Shown here piece by piece: positions 1 to 9,243 of a stretch of DNA of 64,000 nucleotides (positions are counted from its first letter, which is position 1; each line of letters begins with the position of its first letter). Origin of the DNA: Ignavibacteria bacterium RIFCSPLOWO2_12_FULL_56_21 (GTDB lineage: Bacteria; Bacteroidota; Ignavibacteria; UBA10030). Below the pieces are notes generated by a model. It did not search any database and was not told where the DNA came from. It saw only the letters and a program-made list of their open reading frames with translations. Position numbers and translations under genes: made by a program. Where the stretch lies: positions 18,456 to 82,455 of the forward strand of contig MHAK01000040.1 of assembly GCA_001802945.1 (NCBI GenBank), in the 5' to 3' direction.

Positions 1-2
1 GC

Positions 3-542
3 TCTGCACGCACGCTTTCCGCTCCGACGTTCCAGGATTCGCGGACCGTTTTCCTTGAAGGAAGCACCTTGAGGAATGCACCGCCCAAGAATGCTGAAGT
101 CGCACTACTCGGGATCGATAACCAGAAGATTGCACTTCTTGTCGGCGGCGAACGGAAAACGCTCGACCCGTTTGAGAACGGCAGCTATATCTGGCCTGCG
201 CTTTCGCCAGACGGGAAGCGACTCGTGGCGTACGACATGGATCGGGGGGCATTCGTCTGCGAAATTCATGGGAGCGCAATTGTGCGGCTCGGGCGGGCAG
301 ACAGACCTGTGTGGACGCGAGACGGTGACTGGCTGGTCTTTTTTAAGGAAGAGAATGACGGACACGAGATTACCGGGTCCGATCTCTATGCAATCCATGG
401 TGACGGGACCGAAAGGACCCGCCTGACATTTACCCCCGACCGCATCGAGCTCGATCCCTTCTGTTCTCCCGTCGATGACCGGATCGTCTGCCGGACCCTC
501 GACGGGAAGATACTCGTCTTTACGTACGAGGTGCACCCGTGA
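3..542 (+). CDS. TolB/WD40-like beta-propeller protein, 3' part
   Basis: The reading frame is open from the left window edge, so only the C-terminal part of the gene is present. The product has repeats of the type 'W-P-A-L-S-P-D-G-K-R' and 'P-V-W-T-R-D-G-D-W', in which a Ser-Pro-Asp-Gly turn is followed by a hydrophobic strand. This is typical of TolB/PD40 beta-propeller blades in periplasmic or secreted proteins. No catalytic residues are visible. Its stop codon overlaps the GTG start of the downstream amidase, so the two are probably co-transcribed. The propeller may bind envelope components, but that is inference. The true start lies outside the window. Confidence 0.7.
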   Translation, partial: SARTLSAPTFQDSRTVFLEGSTLRNAPPKNAEVALLGIDNQKIALLVGGERKTLDPFENGSYIWPALSPDGKRLVAYDMDRGAFVCEIHGSAIVRLGRADRPVWTRDGDWLVFFKEENDGHEITGSDLYAIHGDGTERTRLTFTPDRIELDPFCSPVDDRIVCRTLDGKILVFTYEVHP

Positions 543-2167
543 GGATTCGCCTTGTTTTCATTGGTTGCCTCCTCACTACGTTGCTTTCCCCTGCAGTCGC
601 CCAGCTTTCAGGCGTAAAGATCTGCATCGACCCCGGACATGGCGGATTCGAATCGGACGACAGGCACATCATTCCCGACCCCGGAGTCGACTTTTGGGAA
701 TCGGAGAGCAATTTTCGGAAGGCACTTCATCTCAAAGCCCTGCTGGAGACTCGGGGTGCGATCGTCTTGCTGACCCGGAATACGAACAGCGACCCCGGCG
801 ATGTAGGCGACCCCAGTCTGTCGGCACGAGTCGCATTGGCGAATTCCAACAATGTCGATTGGTTTCACTCTATTCACTCCAACGCGACGGGCCTTCCGTT
901 AGGACAGAACGTGTCGACCAACAATACGCTGATGCTCGTTCGTGAACAGATCGTTGAAGGGGGAGATCCCATCTACGGTCCCGGAACTGGATCGCCCGAG
1001 TGGCCCCAAGCGTGGGAAATGTCTGCGAACCACATGGGACCGAACATCCGGGTGCAAAATCGGACTACGGACAACCGAACGCGCCTCGACTGGACGTTCT
1101 ACGGCGGGAGCAACGGAGGCTATACGCTTGGTGTTCTGCGGGGGCTTTTAATGCCGGGTGAACTTTCGGAGGGATCCTTCCACGATTTCTATCCGGAAAC
1201 CCGTCGGCTGATGAACAATGACTACCGTAAAGGAGAAGCATACGCCCTGACGCGCAGCTTCCAGCGATACTTCGGCACTCCGGCTGACGCCGTCGGGATC
1301 GTGTGCGGAATCGTCATGGACGGCGAAACCGGCCGGCCGAAAAATGGCGTCATCGTACGGCTCCTCCCCGAAAACCGCGTGTACTCCGGGGACAATTACT
1401 ACAACGGATTTTTCCTGTTTGATTCCCTCAGTCCCGGTCCCCGGTGGCTTCGGTTTGAGAACCCGGGCTATGTTCCGGACTCCGTATTGATTACGATCGC
1501 GGCCGATTCCACGGTGTTCGCCGACCGGACATTGGCCTCATACATCGCACCCTACGTGGCCAATTCGAGTCCCAAATCAACCGACACTGCGTTTTCTGTG
1601 AAGAGCGTGCTCGGTGTGCAATTCTCCAGGGCCATGGACACTGCCTCAGTTCATCGGGCATTTCACCTTTCTCCTTCAGCACCCGGATATTTCTACTGGG
1701 GGAACGACCGGACCATCTACTACGACCCCATTGATTGGCTGGAGTACTCCACGATCTATGTTTTGACGATCGACTCGACGGCGACATCGGTAGGCGGCGT
1801 AGCCCTCGATGCGGCCAACGTCGGATCGCCGAACTCCTTCAGTATTCAGTTCCGCACCGCAAGCGCCCCTACGAACGTGGAAAGTGCGTGGCAAGCAACT
1901 CCAACAACGTTCGTCTTATATCAGAACTTTCCTAATCCTTTTAACCCGGCGACAGAGATCCGGTATGCACTCCCAACTGCCTCCCATGTGCGACTTACCA
2001 TCACAGATTTTCTGGGCCGTGAGGTCGCGCGACTCGTGGACGAAGTCCGGACAGCCGGATTCCACAATGCTTCCTTCAACGCCGCCGCACTCCCCTCCGG
2101 CTTCTATTTCGCGCGGCTGACTGCGGGTTCCTTCCACAACACAGTCAAAATGGTGCTTCTAAAATAG
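539..2167 (+). CDS. Secreted N-acetylmuramoyl-L-alanine amidase with type IX sorting domain
   Basis: This enzyme cleaves the amide bond between MurNAc and the stem peptide. Residues 1-22 form a signal peptide. The Amidase_3 domain (about 26-245) shows the zinc motif DPGHGG (His34), a Glu in WESESN (about 54-56), His113 in FHSIHSNA, and a late Glu in GELSEG. About 255-335 resembles a carboxypeptidase-regulatory-like beta domain and about 340-445 an Ig-like (Big_5) domain. The last ~85 residues begin with YQNFPNPFNP and match a type IX secretion C-terminal sorting domain. The GTG start overlaps the previous stop (GTGA). Most Amidase_3 enzymes are periplasmic, so cell-surface export is unusual and suggests a role outside the cell's own sacculus. 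Confidence 0.9.
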   Translation: MRIRLVFIGCLLTTLLSPAVAQLSGVKICIDPGHGGFESDDRHIIPDPGVDFWESESNFRKALHLKALLETRGAIVLLTRNTNSDPGDVGDPSLSARVALANSNNVDWFHSIHSNATGLPLGQNVSTNNTLMLVREQIVEGGDPIYGPGTGSPEWPQAWEMSANHMGPNIRVQNRTTDNRTRLDWTFYGGSNGGYTLGVLRGLLMPGELSEGSFHDFYPETRRLMNNDYRKGEAYALTRSFQRYFGTPADAVGIVCGIVMDGETGRPKNGVIVRLLPENRVYSGDNYYNGFFLFDSLSPGPRWLRFENPGYVPDSVLITIAADSTVFADRTLASYIAPYVANSSPKSTDTAFSVKSVLGVQFSRAMDTASVHRAFHLSPSAPGYFYWGNDRTIYYDPIDWLEYSTIYVLTIDSTATSVGGVALDAANVGSPNSFSIQFRTASAPTNVESAWQATPTTFVLYQNFPNPFNPATEIRYALPTASHVRLTITDFLGREVARLVDEVRTAGFHNASFNAAALPSGFYFARLTAGSFHNTVKMVLLK

Positions 2168-2232
2168 CGTCGTAACGTTTATCTGCGGCTCCCTTCCCCC
2201 CTTCTCCAACCGCAATCAAAGTCGCGGAAGAG

Positions 2233-2273
2233 AAGCATCCCCGTCTCCAGAAATCGAAGACGGGGATGCTTTT
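2233..2273. terminator. Bidirectional hairpin terminator
   Basis: A perfect 14-bp stem (2233-2246 with 2258-2271) encloses an 11-nt loop and is followed by a short T run. It lies between the convergent amidase and porin genes and can serve both. Confidence 0.75.
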
Positions 2274-2332
2274 GCCGCGATCACTTCATCAATTAGCGCG
2301 TGGCCACACATTTCTTTCTGATACAAGTTGAC

Positions 2333-3532
2333 TCAGAAATACGCTGCAACGCCGGCCATGACCCGGGCGCTCCTTGACGGATTCCCTTCCCTGTCCCTTA
2401 ACCAGGAATGCTCATAATTGAACTTCACGACCGCGTCGCGCACCGGACGAAGATTGAGACCCACCGTCAAACGGTCGGTGTCGTCCCCCGCGCGCATTGC
2501 GTCACGATCCAGTCCTTCCCATCGAATGGAAGCGGTAAGGATCGAACGCGGCCATCGAACGAACCAGCTTTCTCCAAACGGAACGTCCGCCTGAATCGAA
2601 TAGCCTCGTTGGCGCGATGCCATGATACCCTCAAGGCTTGCCGGTATGCCCACGCGCGCGTCGGCGGCCTCAACCGCGATCACTCCCCCCGCAAACTCCG
2701 TCTGCGCGTCGAAAGCCAATATCGTCACGGTGCGCCGGGCGTCGACGGGCAATCCGTCGGCCTCGAATCGATTATACGCTCCGGTGTAGAACGAAAGTCC
2801 AAGGTCCGATCCCTCCAACGGACTCACGGCAAACCGCCCGGTGAATGAAGGCTCACCGTTGTTGTCCTCCTCGAACGTCGCATTCCTGCCGGCCGGAATG
2901 AACGTCTCGCCGCCCGCTTCGAGAATGCCCTGGGAGAGACCGTTCACGGCGTAGACCTCGTACGAAAACCGTATCGATTCCACAGGATAAATTGTCCCCC
3001 AGAGTCCGGCCCCCGTTTCGGAGAACGTCGAGGGTATCACGTCCGTCGATACGAGGGGTCGCTCAACGAGCTCCAACAAAGGACTGTCATGGGCAAGGTT
3101 CACCCTGCCAAGAGGCACCAGAACAACGCCCGCTCTCAGGACGGCCGCATCGTGCAATTCGAGGTCGAGAAATCCGTATTCCAGCTTGATCTCCTCGCCG
3201 CCATGTTCGAATTCGATCTCCGACGCCACCACGATACCATCCGCCAGAGTTGAGTATGTAAAGAGATTGAATCGCCGCGCTTCAAACGACCAGCCTTCGG
3301 AAATTCCGTTCGATCGCGTGAATCGCCCTGTCAGATCCATATAACCGCCAATCGCAGTCCTCCCGCCAAGCCTCGTCATGAACGGCTTGTCGTATACTCC
3401 ACCGGGCACGATCGACCCGGGTTTCGGAGGCAGCGTTTCCTGGGCGAATACGTTTTGCGTCCCTGGTCCCAATACAAGGAAGATGGCTAGAGCGAATTCG
3501 GCAAAGGACGAGTTGCGTTCCCGATGTTGCAT
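2333..3532 (-). CDS. Outer-membrane porin, phosphate-selective porin (OprP/OprO)-like
   Basis: A 399-residue protein with an N-terminal signal peptide ending near A-Q-E. A long run of alternating amphipathic strands follows, ending in A-A-Y-F; a terminal Phe is the outer-membrane insertion signal. Features such as GGYMDLTGRF near the start and FNYEHSW near the end fit the OprP/OprO-like porin family. It is the last gene of the seven-gene minus-strand iron operon, 23 bp after the Rieske gene. That position suggests it admits iron or an electron-transfer substrate to the periplasm, although the family name points to anions; the substrate cannot be read from sequence. Confidence 0.8.
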   Translation of the reverse strand: MQHRERNSSFAEFALAIFLVLGPGTQNVFAQETLPPKPGSIVPGGVYDKPFMTRLGGRTAIGGYMDLTGRFTRSNGISEGWSFEARRFNLFTYSTLADGIVVASEIEFEHGGEEIKLEYGFLDLELHDAAVLRAGVVLVPLGRVNLAHDSPLLELVERPLVSTDVIPSTFSETGAGLWGTIYPVESIRFSYEVYAVNGLSQGILEAGGETFIPAGRNATFEEDNNGEPSFTGRFAVSPLEGSDLGLSFYTGAYNRFEADGLPVDARRTVTILAFDAQTEFAGGVIAVEAADARVGIPASLEGIMASRQRGYSIQADVPFGESWFVRWPRSILTASIRWEGLDRDAMRAGDDTDRLTVGLNLRPVRDAVVKFNYEHSWLRDREGNPSRSARVMAGVAAYF

Positions 3533-3555
3533 ATCTATCGATTGTTCGAGGAGGG

Positions 3556-3966
3556 TTATCTCAGATCGATGATAAACTCCGACTCTGTTGCCCGAACCGG
3601 AAACGTCCGCAGTGGCCGGTCAGCGGGGCCACGGAGGACGCTGCCGTCGGCGTCATATGCCGAACCGTGGCACGGACATCTGAATTGCGGTCCTTCCACC
3701 CGAACAGTGCATCCGAGGTGAGCGCATTCGAGGGAGATCGCGCTGTATGAATCGACAGAGGTCCGCCGGACGAGGATGATCTTGCCCGTTTCTTCCACAT
3801 CGACCCTGATCGCACCGCCGACCGCGTCAAGTTCTGCGACCGGCTTGCGAACGCGGATCGATGATTCAGTTTCCAGCCCATAGATCAGCGGAATCCCGGG
3901 AGCGCATCCGGAGAGTATGGTAGCCGCCGCTCCCGCTCCGGTCGACAAAAAGTCGCGCCTGTTCAC
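3556..3966 (-). CDS. Rieske [2Fe-2S] protein
   Basis: A 136-residue electron-transfer protein. The N-terminus carries a twin-arginine motif (NRRDF) and then a hydrophobic stretch ending in L-S-G-C, a possible lipobox, so it is probably exported folded by Tat and anchored in the envelope. The cluster motifs are complete: C81-A-H83-L-G-C86 and C97-P-C99-H100-G-S. By homology C81, H83, C97 and H100 bind the cluster and C86-C99 form the disulfide. The start overlaps the stop of the upstream diheme gene (ATGA). No cytochrome b gene is present, so this is not a bc1 operon; it more likely serves the adjacent diheme protein. Confidence 0.92.
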   Translation of the reverse strand: MNRRDFLSTGAGAAATILSGCAPGIPLIYGLETESSIRVRKPVAELDAVGGAIRVDVEETGKIILVRRTSVDSYSAISLECAHLGCTVRVEGPQFRCPCHGSAYDADGSVLRGPADRPLRTFPVRATESEFIIDLR

Positions 3967-5174
3967 AGCGAACCCAGAAAGTCGAGCAACGCTTGCCGAT
4001 CTGAAGTAGTACGAAGAAAGAACCGCGTCCTGGCGCTGTCTGCTTCACCTTTGTGAAACTGAATCGCCTGCGTAAGGTCCGAGGCCCGACCGTCGTGCAA
4101 GTACGATGGGTTTCCGCCGAGAAATTCTCCGACCAACCTCAGGCCCCACAGTGGAGCGGTTCTCCATTCGGTCCCGGTTGCCGAACCTTCATTGAGATTG
4201 TCCGCAAGGTCGGGTCCCATATCATGCAGCAACAGGTCGGAATACAAGACCACATTCTTTCCCGCGAGGGCCCCGACCGGGTTCGGTCCGGTTCGCATTG
4301 AAGGAACGTGACACGAGGCGCAGCCCACCTCGTTGAAGACCGTTTCGCCGCGGAGGACGGAGGAAGTCCTTTCTCCGCGCGCCGGAGGTGCCAGCGTCCG
4401 CACATAGAAGACAACATCCTGCACGACAGAAGCCGGAAGTTCCGGGTCTGCCGCATCGTCCCGCACGACTCCACCTGATTGCGGATGTCCATTCTCTATG
4501 GGCAGGAAATCTGTCGTGATGCCTATGTCCTGATGATACGCGTTCACGACCTGTTGAAGAAGAAAGGCAACTCCGGCTTTCCGGCCGAACCGGCCAAGAT
4601 GCCCAGTTCCACCGCCGACATAATCTGGTGCCGCGACTCTGTTCGCTTTTCCGGAGATTCCGTCACCATCCAGGTCCAATGGGTCTTCATACTTCAGGAT
4701 TTCGGAGTCCTGAATCGCTTCAATCAAACCGATGCCAAAAATGGGAGGACCGGTCCTCGGGGACTCGGCAACGCCCGCCGGAAGTACTTCCGGCTGAACG
4801 CCGGGAATACTGTGGTCCTGAAGTTGCGGCCCCCCTTCCGACAGAATGGGATCGGTGATCGGACCGGCAGTCCGGCCGAAGCGAATAAGAATGGTCCGTG
4901 GATTCCCGCGACCGTCGCCCGCATGACAACGTTCGCACGACGGCTGGTTAAAGATGGGACCGAGGCCTTCGACGGTTCCGAAAAGATGCGAAAACGCCTC
5001 ATCGCCCCGGGCAAAAGCCGCGAGTTGGTCGGTCGACAAGCCCTCGAGCGGCGCGTCGAACACATCTCCGGCCGGCGTTGGCGCAGTCAACAAAGCGTCG
5101 CACCCGATCACCACGGCCAACAAGACCAGGGCGCCTGCAAAAGGAATCAGGAGAGAACGGTGTGATATGATCAT
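3963..5174 (-). CDS. Diheme c-type oxidoreductase (DUF1111/DHOR family), lipoprotein
   Basis: A 403-residue protein related to di-haem cytochrome c peroxidases. The start at 5174 is chosen because its ATG overlaps the feoB stop (ATGA); the frame extends upstream but without support. The signal sequence ends in V-V-I-G-C25, a lipobox. There are two haem c motifs: C80-E-R-C-H near the N-terminus and C-A-S-C-H in the C-terminal half. The conserved 'LHDGRA' segment typical of the family is present. DHOR proteins often neighbour imelysin-type iron-uptake genes in other bacteria. Here the link is to FeoB and a Rieske protein, consistent with a periplasmic iron redox role, which remains inference. 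Confidence 0.88.
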   Translation of the reverse strand: MIISHRSLLIPFAGALVLLAVVIGCDALLTAPTPAGDVFDAPLEGLSTDQLAAFARGDEAFSHLFGTVEGLGPIFNQPSCERCHAGDGRGNPRTILIRFGRTAGPITDPILSEGGPQLQDHSIPGVQPEVLPAGVAESPRTGPPIFGIGLIEAIQDSEILKYEDPLDLDGDGISGKANRVAAPDYVGGGTGHLGRFGRKAGVAFLLQQVVNAYHQDIGITTDFLPIENGHPQSGGVVRDDAADPELPASVVQDVVFYVRTLAPPARGERTSSVLRGETVFNEVGCASCHVPSMRTGPNPVGALAGKNVVLYSDLLLHDMGPDLADNLNEGSATGTEWRTAPLWGLRLVGEFLGGNPSYLHDGRASDLTQAIQFHKGEADSARTRFFLRTTSDRQALLDFLGSL

Positions 5175-6595
5175 ACCAGTCCTCCCAGACGCATAAGGGT
5201 CGCCGTCAACCAACAGACAATGAATGCCAGCCCGAGAGGAAGAACCGCAGCCACAGTCGTCCACTTCGCGCTGCCTGTCTCTCTATAAATGGTGTAAAGC
5301 GTCGTCGAACACGGATTGTGGAGCAGACTGAACAGCATCAAGTTGATGCCGGTCAAAAGTGTCCAACCTCCGGAATGCAGGATGTTCGCCGTTGCGATCT
5401 CAGAATCCAGTTCGAACATCACGCCGGTCCCGCTCCCGAGCCCTGACATTCCCACCACCTGAACGGTCAACATCAACACTGTGGGAATGACGATCTCATT
5501 CGCCGGAATCGCGATGATATAGGCCAGCAGGATCACCCCGTTCAAACCGACCGCGAGGCCGAAGGGATCTGACCAACGGACAAAATGCTCGGCGAGGCTC
5601 ATTCCCCCCACGGTTACGTTGGAAACGAGCCAGATCACAGCCCCGGCAGGAACCGCCCAAATAACTGCCCGCCACAGCACAATCACGGTTCTGTCAATCA
5701 CGGACGTGTACAGAGTCTTCCAGATCTGCGGAGGTCGGTATGGAGGGAGTTCGAGGCTGAATGTCGAAGGCTCGCCCTTCAGAACCGTACGGGACAATCC
5801 CCACGACACGACGAAAGTGAAAACGATGCCGATCAGGACGACCGTCACTACGGCAAGTGACGAGACGAGACTGGACAAATGCACCGGTGCGAGAGCGCCG
5901 ATGAAGATCGTGGCTATGAGGATCATCGTCGGCCAGCGTCCGTTACAGATGGCAAAATTGTTTGTCAAAATCGCTATAAGCCGTTCGCGCGGACTGTCGA
6001 TGATGCGTGTCGACACCATGGCCGCAGCGTTGCAGCCATATCCCATGGCCATCGTCAGGGCCTGTTTGCCGTGCGCCCCCGCCTTCCGGAAAAGTCCGTC
6101 GAGGTTGAACGCCACGCGCGGCAGGTATCCGAAATCTTCAAGTAGTGTAAACAGCGGAAAAAAAATCGCCATCGGCGGAAGCATAACGCTGACAACCCAC
6201 GCCATTGCCAGATACATGCCGTCGAATACGAAGCCGTTCAACCACCAGGGAGCGCCCCATGCCTCTGCCGTGGCTTTGAACCATGGATGGGCGGTGTCCA
6301 CGAGTATCGATGCAAGTACGGCGGATGGCATATTCGCCCCGGCTATCGTGATCCAAAAGACCACTGCAAGCATCAGAAACATCAGCGGGAATCCGAACAC
6401 GCGGCTTGTTAGCAATCGATCGAGCGTCCGGTCGAAGTTGAACCTTCCCTCGCCCGCAGGCGTCTGCACCGCGCGTCCCGAGATCCTTTCCGCTTCCCGG
6501 TACAGCGCGGCCAGCGCATCGTCGTGCAGCCGTTCCCCCGCATCCCATCGCATTGATGCCGCTTGGTGGAGCAATTCTTCACGTTGTTTCGACAT
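5171..6595 (-). CDS. feoB: FeoB permease half (split FeoB, C-terminal membrane domain)
   Basis: A 474-residue membrane protein matching the transmembrane part of the ferrous iron transporter FeoB. It contains the Gate-type segments [22 protein letters not shown] and [12 protein letters not shown], including the conserved Cys region, and the C-terminal [19 protein letters not shown]. The GTPase domain is absent and is encoded by the overlapping upstream gene. An SD sequence AGGAAGG precedes the ATG, inside the end of the GTPase gene, so it can be translated independently. The 17-bp overlap is in a different frame. A natural split looks more likely than a frameshift error. Confidence 0.93.
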   Translation of the reverse strand: MSKQREELLHQAASMRWDAGERLHDDALAALYREAERISGRAVQTPAGEGRFNFDRTLDRLLTSRVFGFPLMFLMLAVVFWITIAGANMPSAVLASILVDTAHPWFKATAEAWGAPWWLNGFVFDGMYLAMAWVVSVMLPPMAIFFPLFTLLEDFGYLPRVAFNLDGLFRKAGAHGKQALTMAMGYGCNAAAMVSTRIIDSPRERLIAILTNNFAICNGRWPTMILIATIFIGALAPVHLSSLVSSLAVVTVVLIGIVFTFVVSWGLSRTVLKGEPSTFSLELPPYRPPQIWKTLYTSVIDRTVIVLWRAVIWAVPAGAVIWLVSNVTVGGMSLAEHFVRWSDPFGLAVGLNGVILLAYIIAIPANEIVIPTVLMLTVQVVGMSGLGSGTGVMFELDSEIATANILHSGGWTLLTGINLMLFSLLHNPCSTTLYTIYRETGSAKWTTVAAVLPLGLAFIVCWLTATLMRLGGLV

Positions 6596-7403
6596 AGGTT
6601 CCTTCCTGTTGATTCTCCAAAGTGCGCGTACGGTTCACGATCGCCGCTAATTCGCCCGTTCGGACCGCCTCGATCATCCTTTGATCTCCTTCAAGCAGCC
6701 GGAGTGCAACCCATCGCGCGTTTGGCAGTTCAGGAAATTCCCCGCTCACCTTTGCCGCTAATTCTTCCACCACGCGAAGACGGCTGGACGAAAGAGGAAA
6801 TCGCTTCGGTTTACAGACAAATGCTCCCGTCGCCACGTCGTCGATGGCGCGGAGCAGTTGGTTCATGCCCAGCTGCGTCCGAGCCGCCGTCAGCACCACA
6901 GGAACGCCAAGGTCACGCGCCAAACTTCGCACATCGACACGAATACCGTGGCGCTCGGCTTCGTCCACGAGGTTCACACAAATGACCGCCCTTTCCGTGA
7001 TCTCCAGGACCTGAAGCACGAGGTTCAAATTGCGCTCCAGCCGAGTAGCGTCAGCTACAACAACGGTCACATCCGGCTGGCCGAAGAGAATGAAGTCGCG
7101 CGCGACCTCTTCATCTGAGCTCGTGGACAGCAGTGAATACGTGCCGGGAAGGTCGACGAGCTTGTATCTCCGGCCGCTGTACGAGAACGACCCTTCAGCG
7201 CGCACGACCGTCTTGCCCGGCCAGTTTCCAGTATGCTGTCGAAGCCCGGTCAAGGCGTTGAAAACGGTGCTTTTCCCGGTGTTCGGATTTCCAGCCAGCG
7301 CCACCACATGATCAACGCCGGAAAGGTCGAGTCCGTGGCGGACAAGCTCGGCATTGGGGTTGACCGGACACGTCTCACATTGTTCAGGTATTGCGCGTGT
7401 CAT
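6579..7403 (-). CDS. feoB: FeoB GTPase half (split FeoB, N-terminal G domain)
   Basis: A 274-residue soluble protein with all G motifs of FeoB: G1 [10 protein letters not shown]3 DLPGTYSL, and a G4 of the N-L-V-D type. A region after the G domain resembles the FeoB GDI helices. A Cys-x2-Cys (C-E-T-C) lies at the N-terminus. There are no membrane segments. The start at 7403 overlaps the stop of the upstream FeoA-fusion gene (ATGA); an in-frame extension upstream has no support. It would hydrolyse GTP and control the permease encoded by the next gene. Confidence 0.92.
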   Translation of the reverse strand: MTRAIPEQCETCPVNPNAELVRHGLDLSGVDHVVALAGNPNTGKSTVFNALTGLRQHTGNWPGKTVVRAEGSFSYSGRRYKLVDLPGTYSLLSTSSDEEVARDFILFGQPDVTVVVADATRLERNLNLVLQVLEITERAVICVNLVDEAERHGIRVDVRSLARDLGVPVVLTAARTQLGMNQLLRAIDDVATGAFVCKPKRFPLSSSRLRVVEELAAKVSGEFPELPNARWVALRLLEGDQRMIEAVRTGELAAIVNRTRTLENQQEGTYVETT

Positions 7404-8407
7404 GATCGTTTTCCCATGTCGTCTTCGAGAATGATGTGCATCGCCTGCTGTTGCCGCAACGCGACAAGGCCGCCGCGAATGCGGTACGCAACCGGATCGC
7501 CCCCCGGATTCGCAAGCTCCGCCGCGACCGTTGTTCCGGGGACGAAGCCAAGGTCGAGCAGTCTCCGGCGCTGCAAGCCGCGGCAAGTTTCCGCGATCGA
7601 ACGGACACGCGCCCTCCTGCCGATCGGTAACCGGTCGAGCGTCCGTTCTTCGGCCACTGCAGCTTTCGCCGGAACGAAAACCACGGTCACATTCGCCGCC
7701 GCGGGATACGTCAGACGAACGCTCGTGCCGGCAACTGCGACGGAAACGCTCTTATCGTCACGTTCCACGACCTTCACACGGACGCCGGGATGGAACCCGC
7801 ATGCGACAAGCTCGCTGTAGACCGCCTGCGGTTCGTCCTCGACATGAACGACCATCAGCGTGCTGCCGGGAGAGGCGGTTTGAAGCGAAATGCCGCGCGG
7901 TTCCGGCATTGCCCCGATCACGGGCGGAATGGGGTCGCCGTGGGGGTCGTAGAGCGGCTGGCCGAGGCGCTTTGCGAGGGCATCGACTTCCTGTGTCGAA
8001 AGCTGATGTTCCCGCCGTTCAGCCTCTGCATGCCACCGGCGCTCGTCCACGCCCGTTTCATCCGCAAGGTATCGCTCCCACAGGCGGTGGGACCTTATGA
8101 TCCGGAGCGCTTCCGCAGCTCCGGCAGCTGTCAATTGCAGCCGCCCTTCGGCAACCTCCACAAGCCGCTGTTCAATGAGCCGTTGGAGCACTGTGGCTGC
8201 CTCGTCCATCGTGATTGCAACGGCGCCAGCAAGGCTCTCACTCGTCACCGGAGCTTTTCGTTCCTGGCTGTGATACAGATGCTTTAGAGCGTCTTCCAGC
8301 GTGGTTTGGCTGCGTCGGAACTTCCGCTTTTTCCGCATTCGCACGGCTGCGGCGAACACGACGATCGACGCGGCAACGAGGGCGAGAACAATTGGAATCA
8401 TGGTCAT
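7400..8407 (-). CDS. Membrane-anchored DtxR-like/FeoA fusion protein
   Basis: A 335-residue protein with an unusual order of domains. Residues 1-22 form a hydrophobic membrane segment followed by a basic cluster ([10 protein letters not shown]). About 35-150 align with DtxR-family winged-helix and dimerisation regions, with the conserved '[13 protein letters not shown]' and 'DPHGDPIP' segments also seen in the upstream regulator. Two SH3-like FeoA domains follow (about 165-235 and 255-330; the second has [13 protein letters not shown]). FeoA normally is a small free protein that assists FeoB. Fusing it to a DtxR-like module at the membrane suggests metal-dependent control of the transporter or membrane tethering of the sensor. 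It overlaps feoB by ATGA. Confidence 0.85.
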   Translation of the reverse strand: MTMIPIVLALVAASIVVFAAAVRMRKKRKFRRSQTTLEDALKHLYHSQERKAPVTSESLAGAVAITMDEAATVLQRLIEQRLVEVAEGRLQLTAAGAAEALRIIRSHRLWERYLADETGVDERRWHAEAERREHQLSTQEVDALAKRLGQPLYDPHGDPIPPVIGAMPEPRGISLQTASPGSTLMVVHVEDEPQAVYSELVACGFHPGVRVKVVERDDKSVSVAVAGTSVRLTYPAAANVTVVFVPAKAAVAEERTLDRLPIGRRARVRSIAETCRGLQRRRLLDLGFVPGTTVAAELANPGGDPVAYRIRGGLVALRQQQAMHIILEDDMGKRS

Positions 8408-8410
8408 ATC

Positions 8411-9076
8411 TCACATCTCCCGTCTCACCTTCCCGACATACACATGGCGGGCGAGTTTTGAGCTCACGAACTGTTCGCGGCCGTTTACGGCAACCCTGAG
8501 CGAGCCGTCGAACTCGACGCGTTCTTTTACCTTCATGCGCGATCCCAGCACGATCCCCAGTCGGGCGGCATATTTCAGGATCTCCGGACTCTCATCGCTG
8601 ACACGGCTCACTATTCCGGACACGCCAGGGGTCAATGCTGCGAGCGGTGTGTGCTTGTCCTCGGCCAAACGACCTTCTGCCGTCGGGATCGCGTGTCCAT
8701 GAGGGTCGCGGCTGGGGTATCCGAGGATCTGGTCGATGCGTTGTTCCAGCCGCTCTGATGTCATGTGCTCGAGGCGCTCGGCCTCTTCGTCGATCTCGTC
8801 CCAATCGTACTTCAGCACTTCTACCAGAAAGAGCTCCCACAACCGGTGTCGCCGGATTATGCGCAGTGCTTTCTTCCTTCCTTCCACCGTCAATTGAACG
8901 CCCTTGTACGGCGTGTGCTTGACATGGCCTTCTTCGGCCAGTTTTCGAATCATCTCCGATACTGATGCCGCGGAGATCTGGAGTCTATGGGAGAGGGATG
9001 TCGTCGTGACCCGGCCTTCTTCTTCCTGAATCTTGAAGATGTTCTTGAGGTAGTTCTCTATGTTTTCGCTGGCCAT
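8411..9076 (-). CDS. DtxR/MntR-family iron-dependent transcriptional regulator
   Basis: A 221-residue member of the DtxR family: winged-helix DNA-binding domain (about 1-65, 'TTSLSHRLQISAASVSEMI'), dimerisation domain with metal-ligand candidates (RRHRLWELFL, DEEAERLEH, DPHGHAIP) and a C-terminal SH3/FeoA-like domain (about 145-215). It would repress iron-uptake genes when ferrous iron (or manganese) is bound. It is the first gene of the iron operon and lies just downstream of a palindromic operator overlapping a promoter, so autoregulation is likely. The next gene starts 3 bp after its stop. Confidence 0.92.
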   Translation of the reverse strand: MASENIENYLKNIFKIQEEEGRVTTTSLSHRLQISAASVSEMIRKLAEEGHVKHTPYKGVQLTVEGRKKALRIIRRHRLWELFLVEVLKYDWDEIDEEAERLEHMTSERLEQRIDQILGYPSRDPHGHAIPTAEGRLAEDKHTPLAALTPGVSGIVSRVSDESPEILKYAARLGIVLGSRMKVKERVEFDGSLRVAVNGREQFVSSKLARHVYVGKVRREM

Positions 9077-9147
9077 GGTAATCCCCGGAAAAGGTCAGGT
9101 GAATTTGAGGGAAAGCGATGACAGTATTGTGGGATTCGTTAATTTGA

Positions 9148-9190
9148 ATTTAGGTATACCTAATTTAGAGAACGGACGATTCAATGTCAA
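9148..9190 (-). promoter_or_regulatory. Sigma70 promoter with overlapping DtxR-type operator
   Basis: On the minus strand a -35 TTGACA (9185-9190) is separated by exactly 17 bp from a -10 TAAATT (9162-9167). A perfect 14-bp palindrome, TTAGGTATACCTAA (9150-9163), overlaps the -10 and the expected start point. TTAGG-N4-CCTAA is the typical shape of DtxR/IdeR-type operators. It lies 74 bp upstream of the dtxR-family start. Repressor bound here would block RNA polymerase. Confidence 0.85.
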
Positions 9191-9243
9191 GCGGAAAGTT
9201 CTGTTTCAACCTGTCTCAAAGACTGCTCTGCAGAAGAGAATGA

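Noticed and set aside
3556..5174. Cytochrome bc complex operon
   Set aside because: The Rieske protein has no cytochrome b gene nearby and the diheme protein belongs to the DHOR family, not cytochrome c1.
5619..6650. Plus-strand ORF of 343 codons opposite feoB
   Set aside because: Antisense to the FeoB permease gene; no signal, motif or SD.
6579..7403. FeoB split as a sequencing frameshift
   Set aside because: The downstream half has its own ATG and a strong SD, and the overlap resembles the other gene junctions in the operon; kept as a lower-probability alternative.
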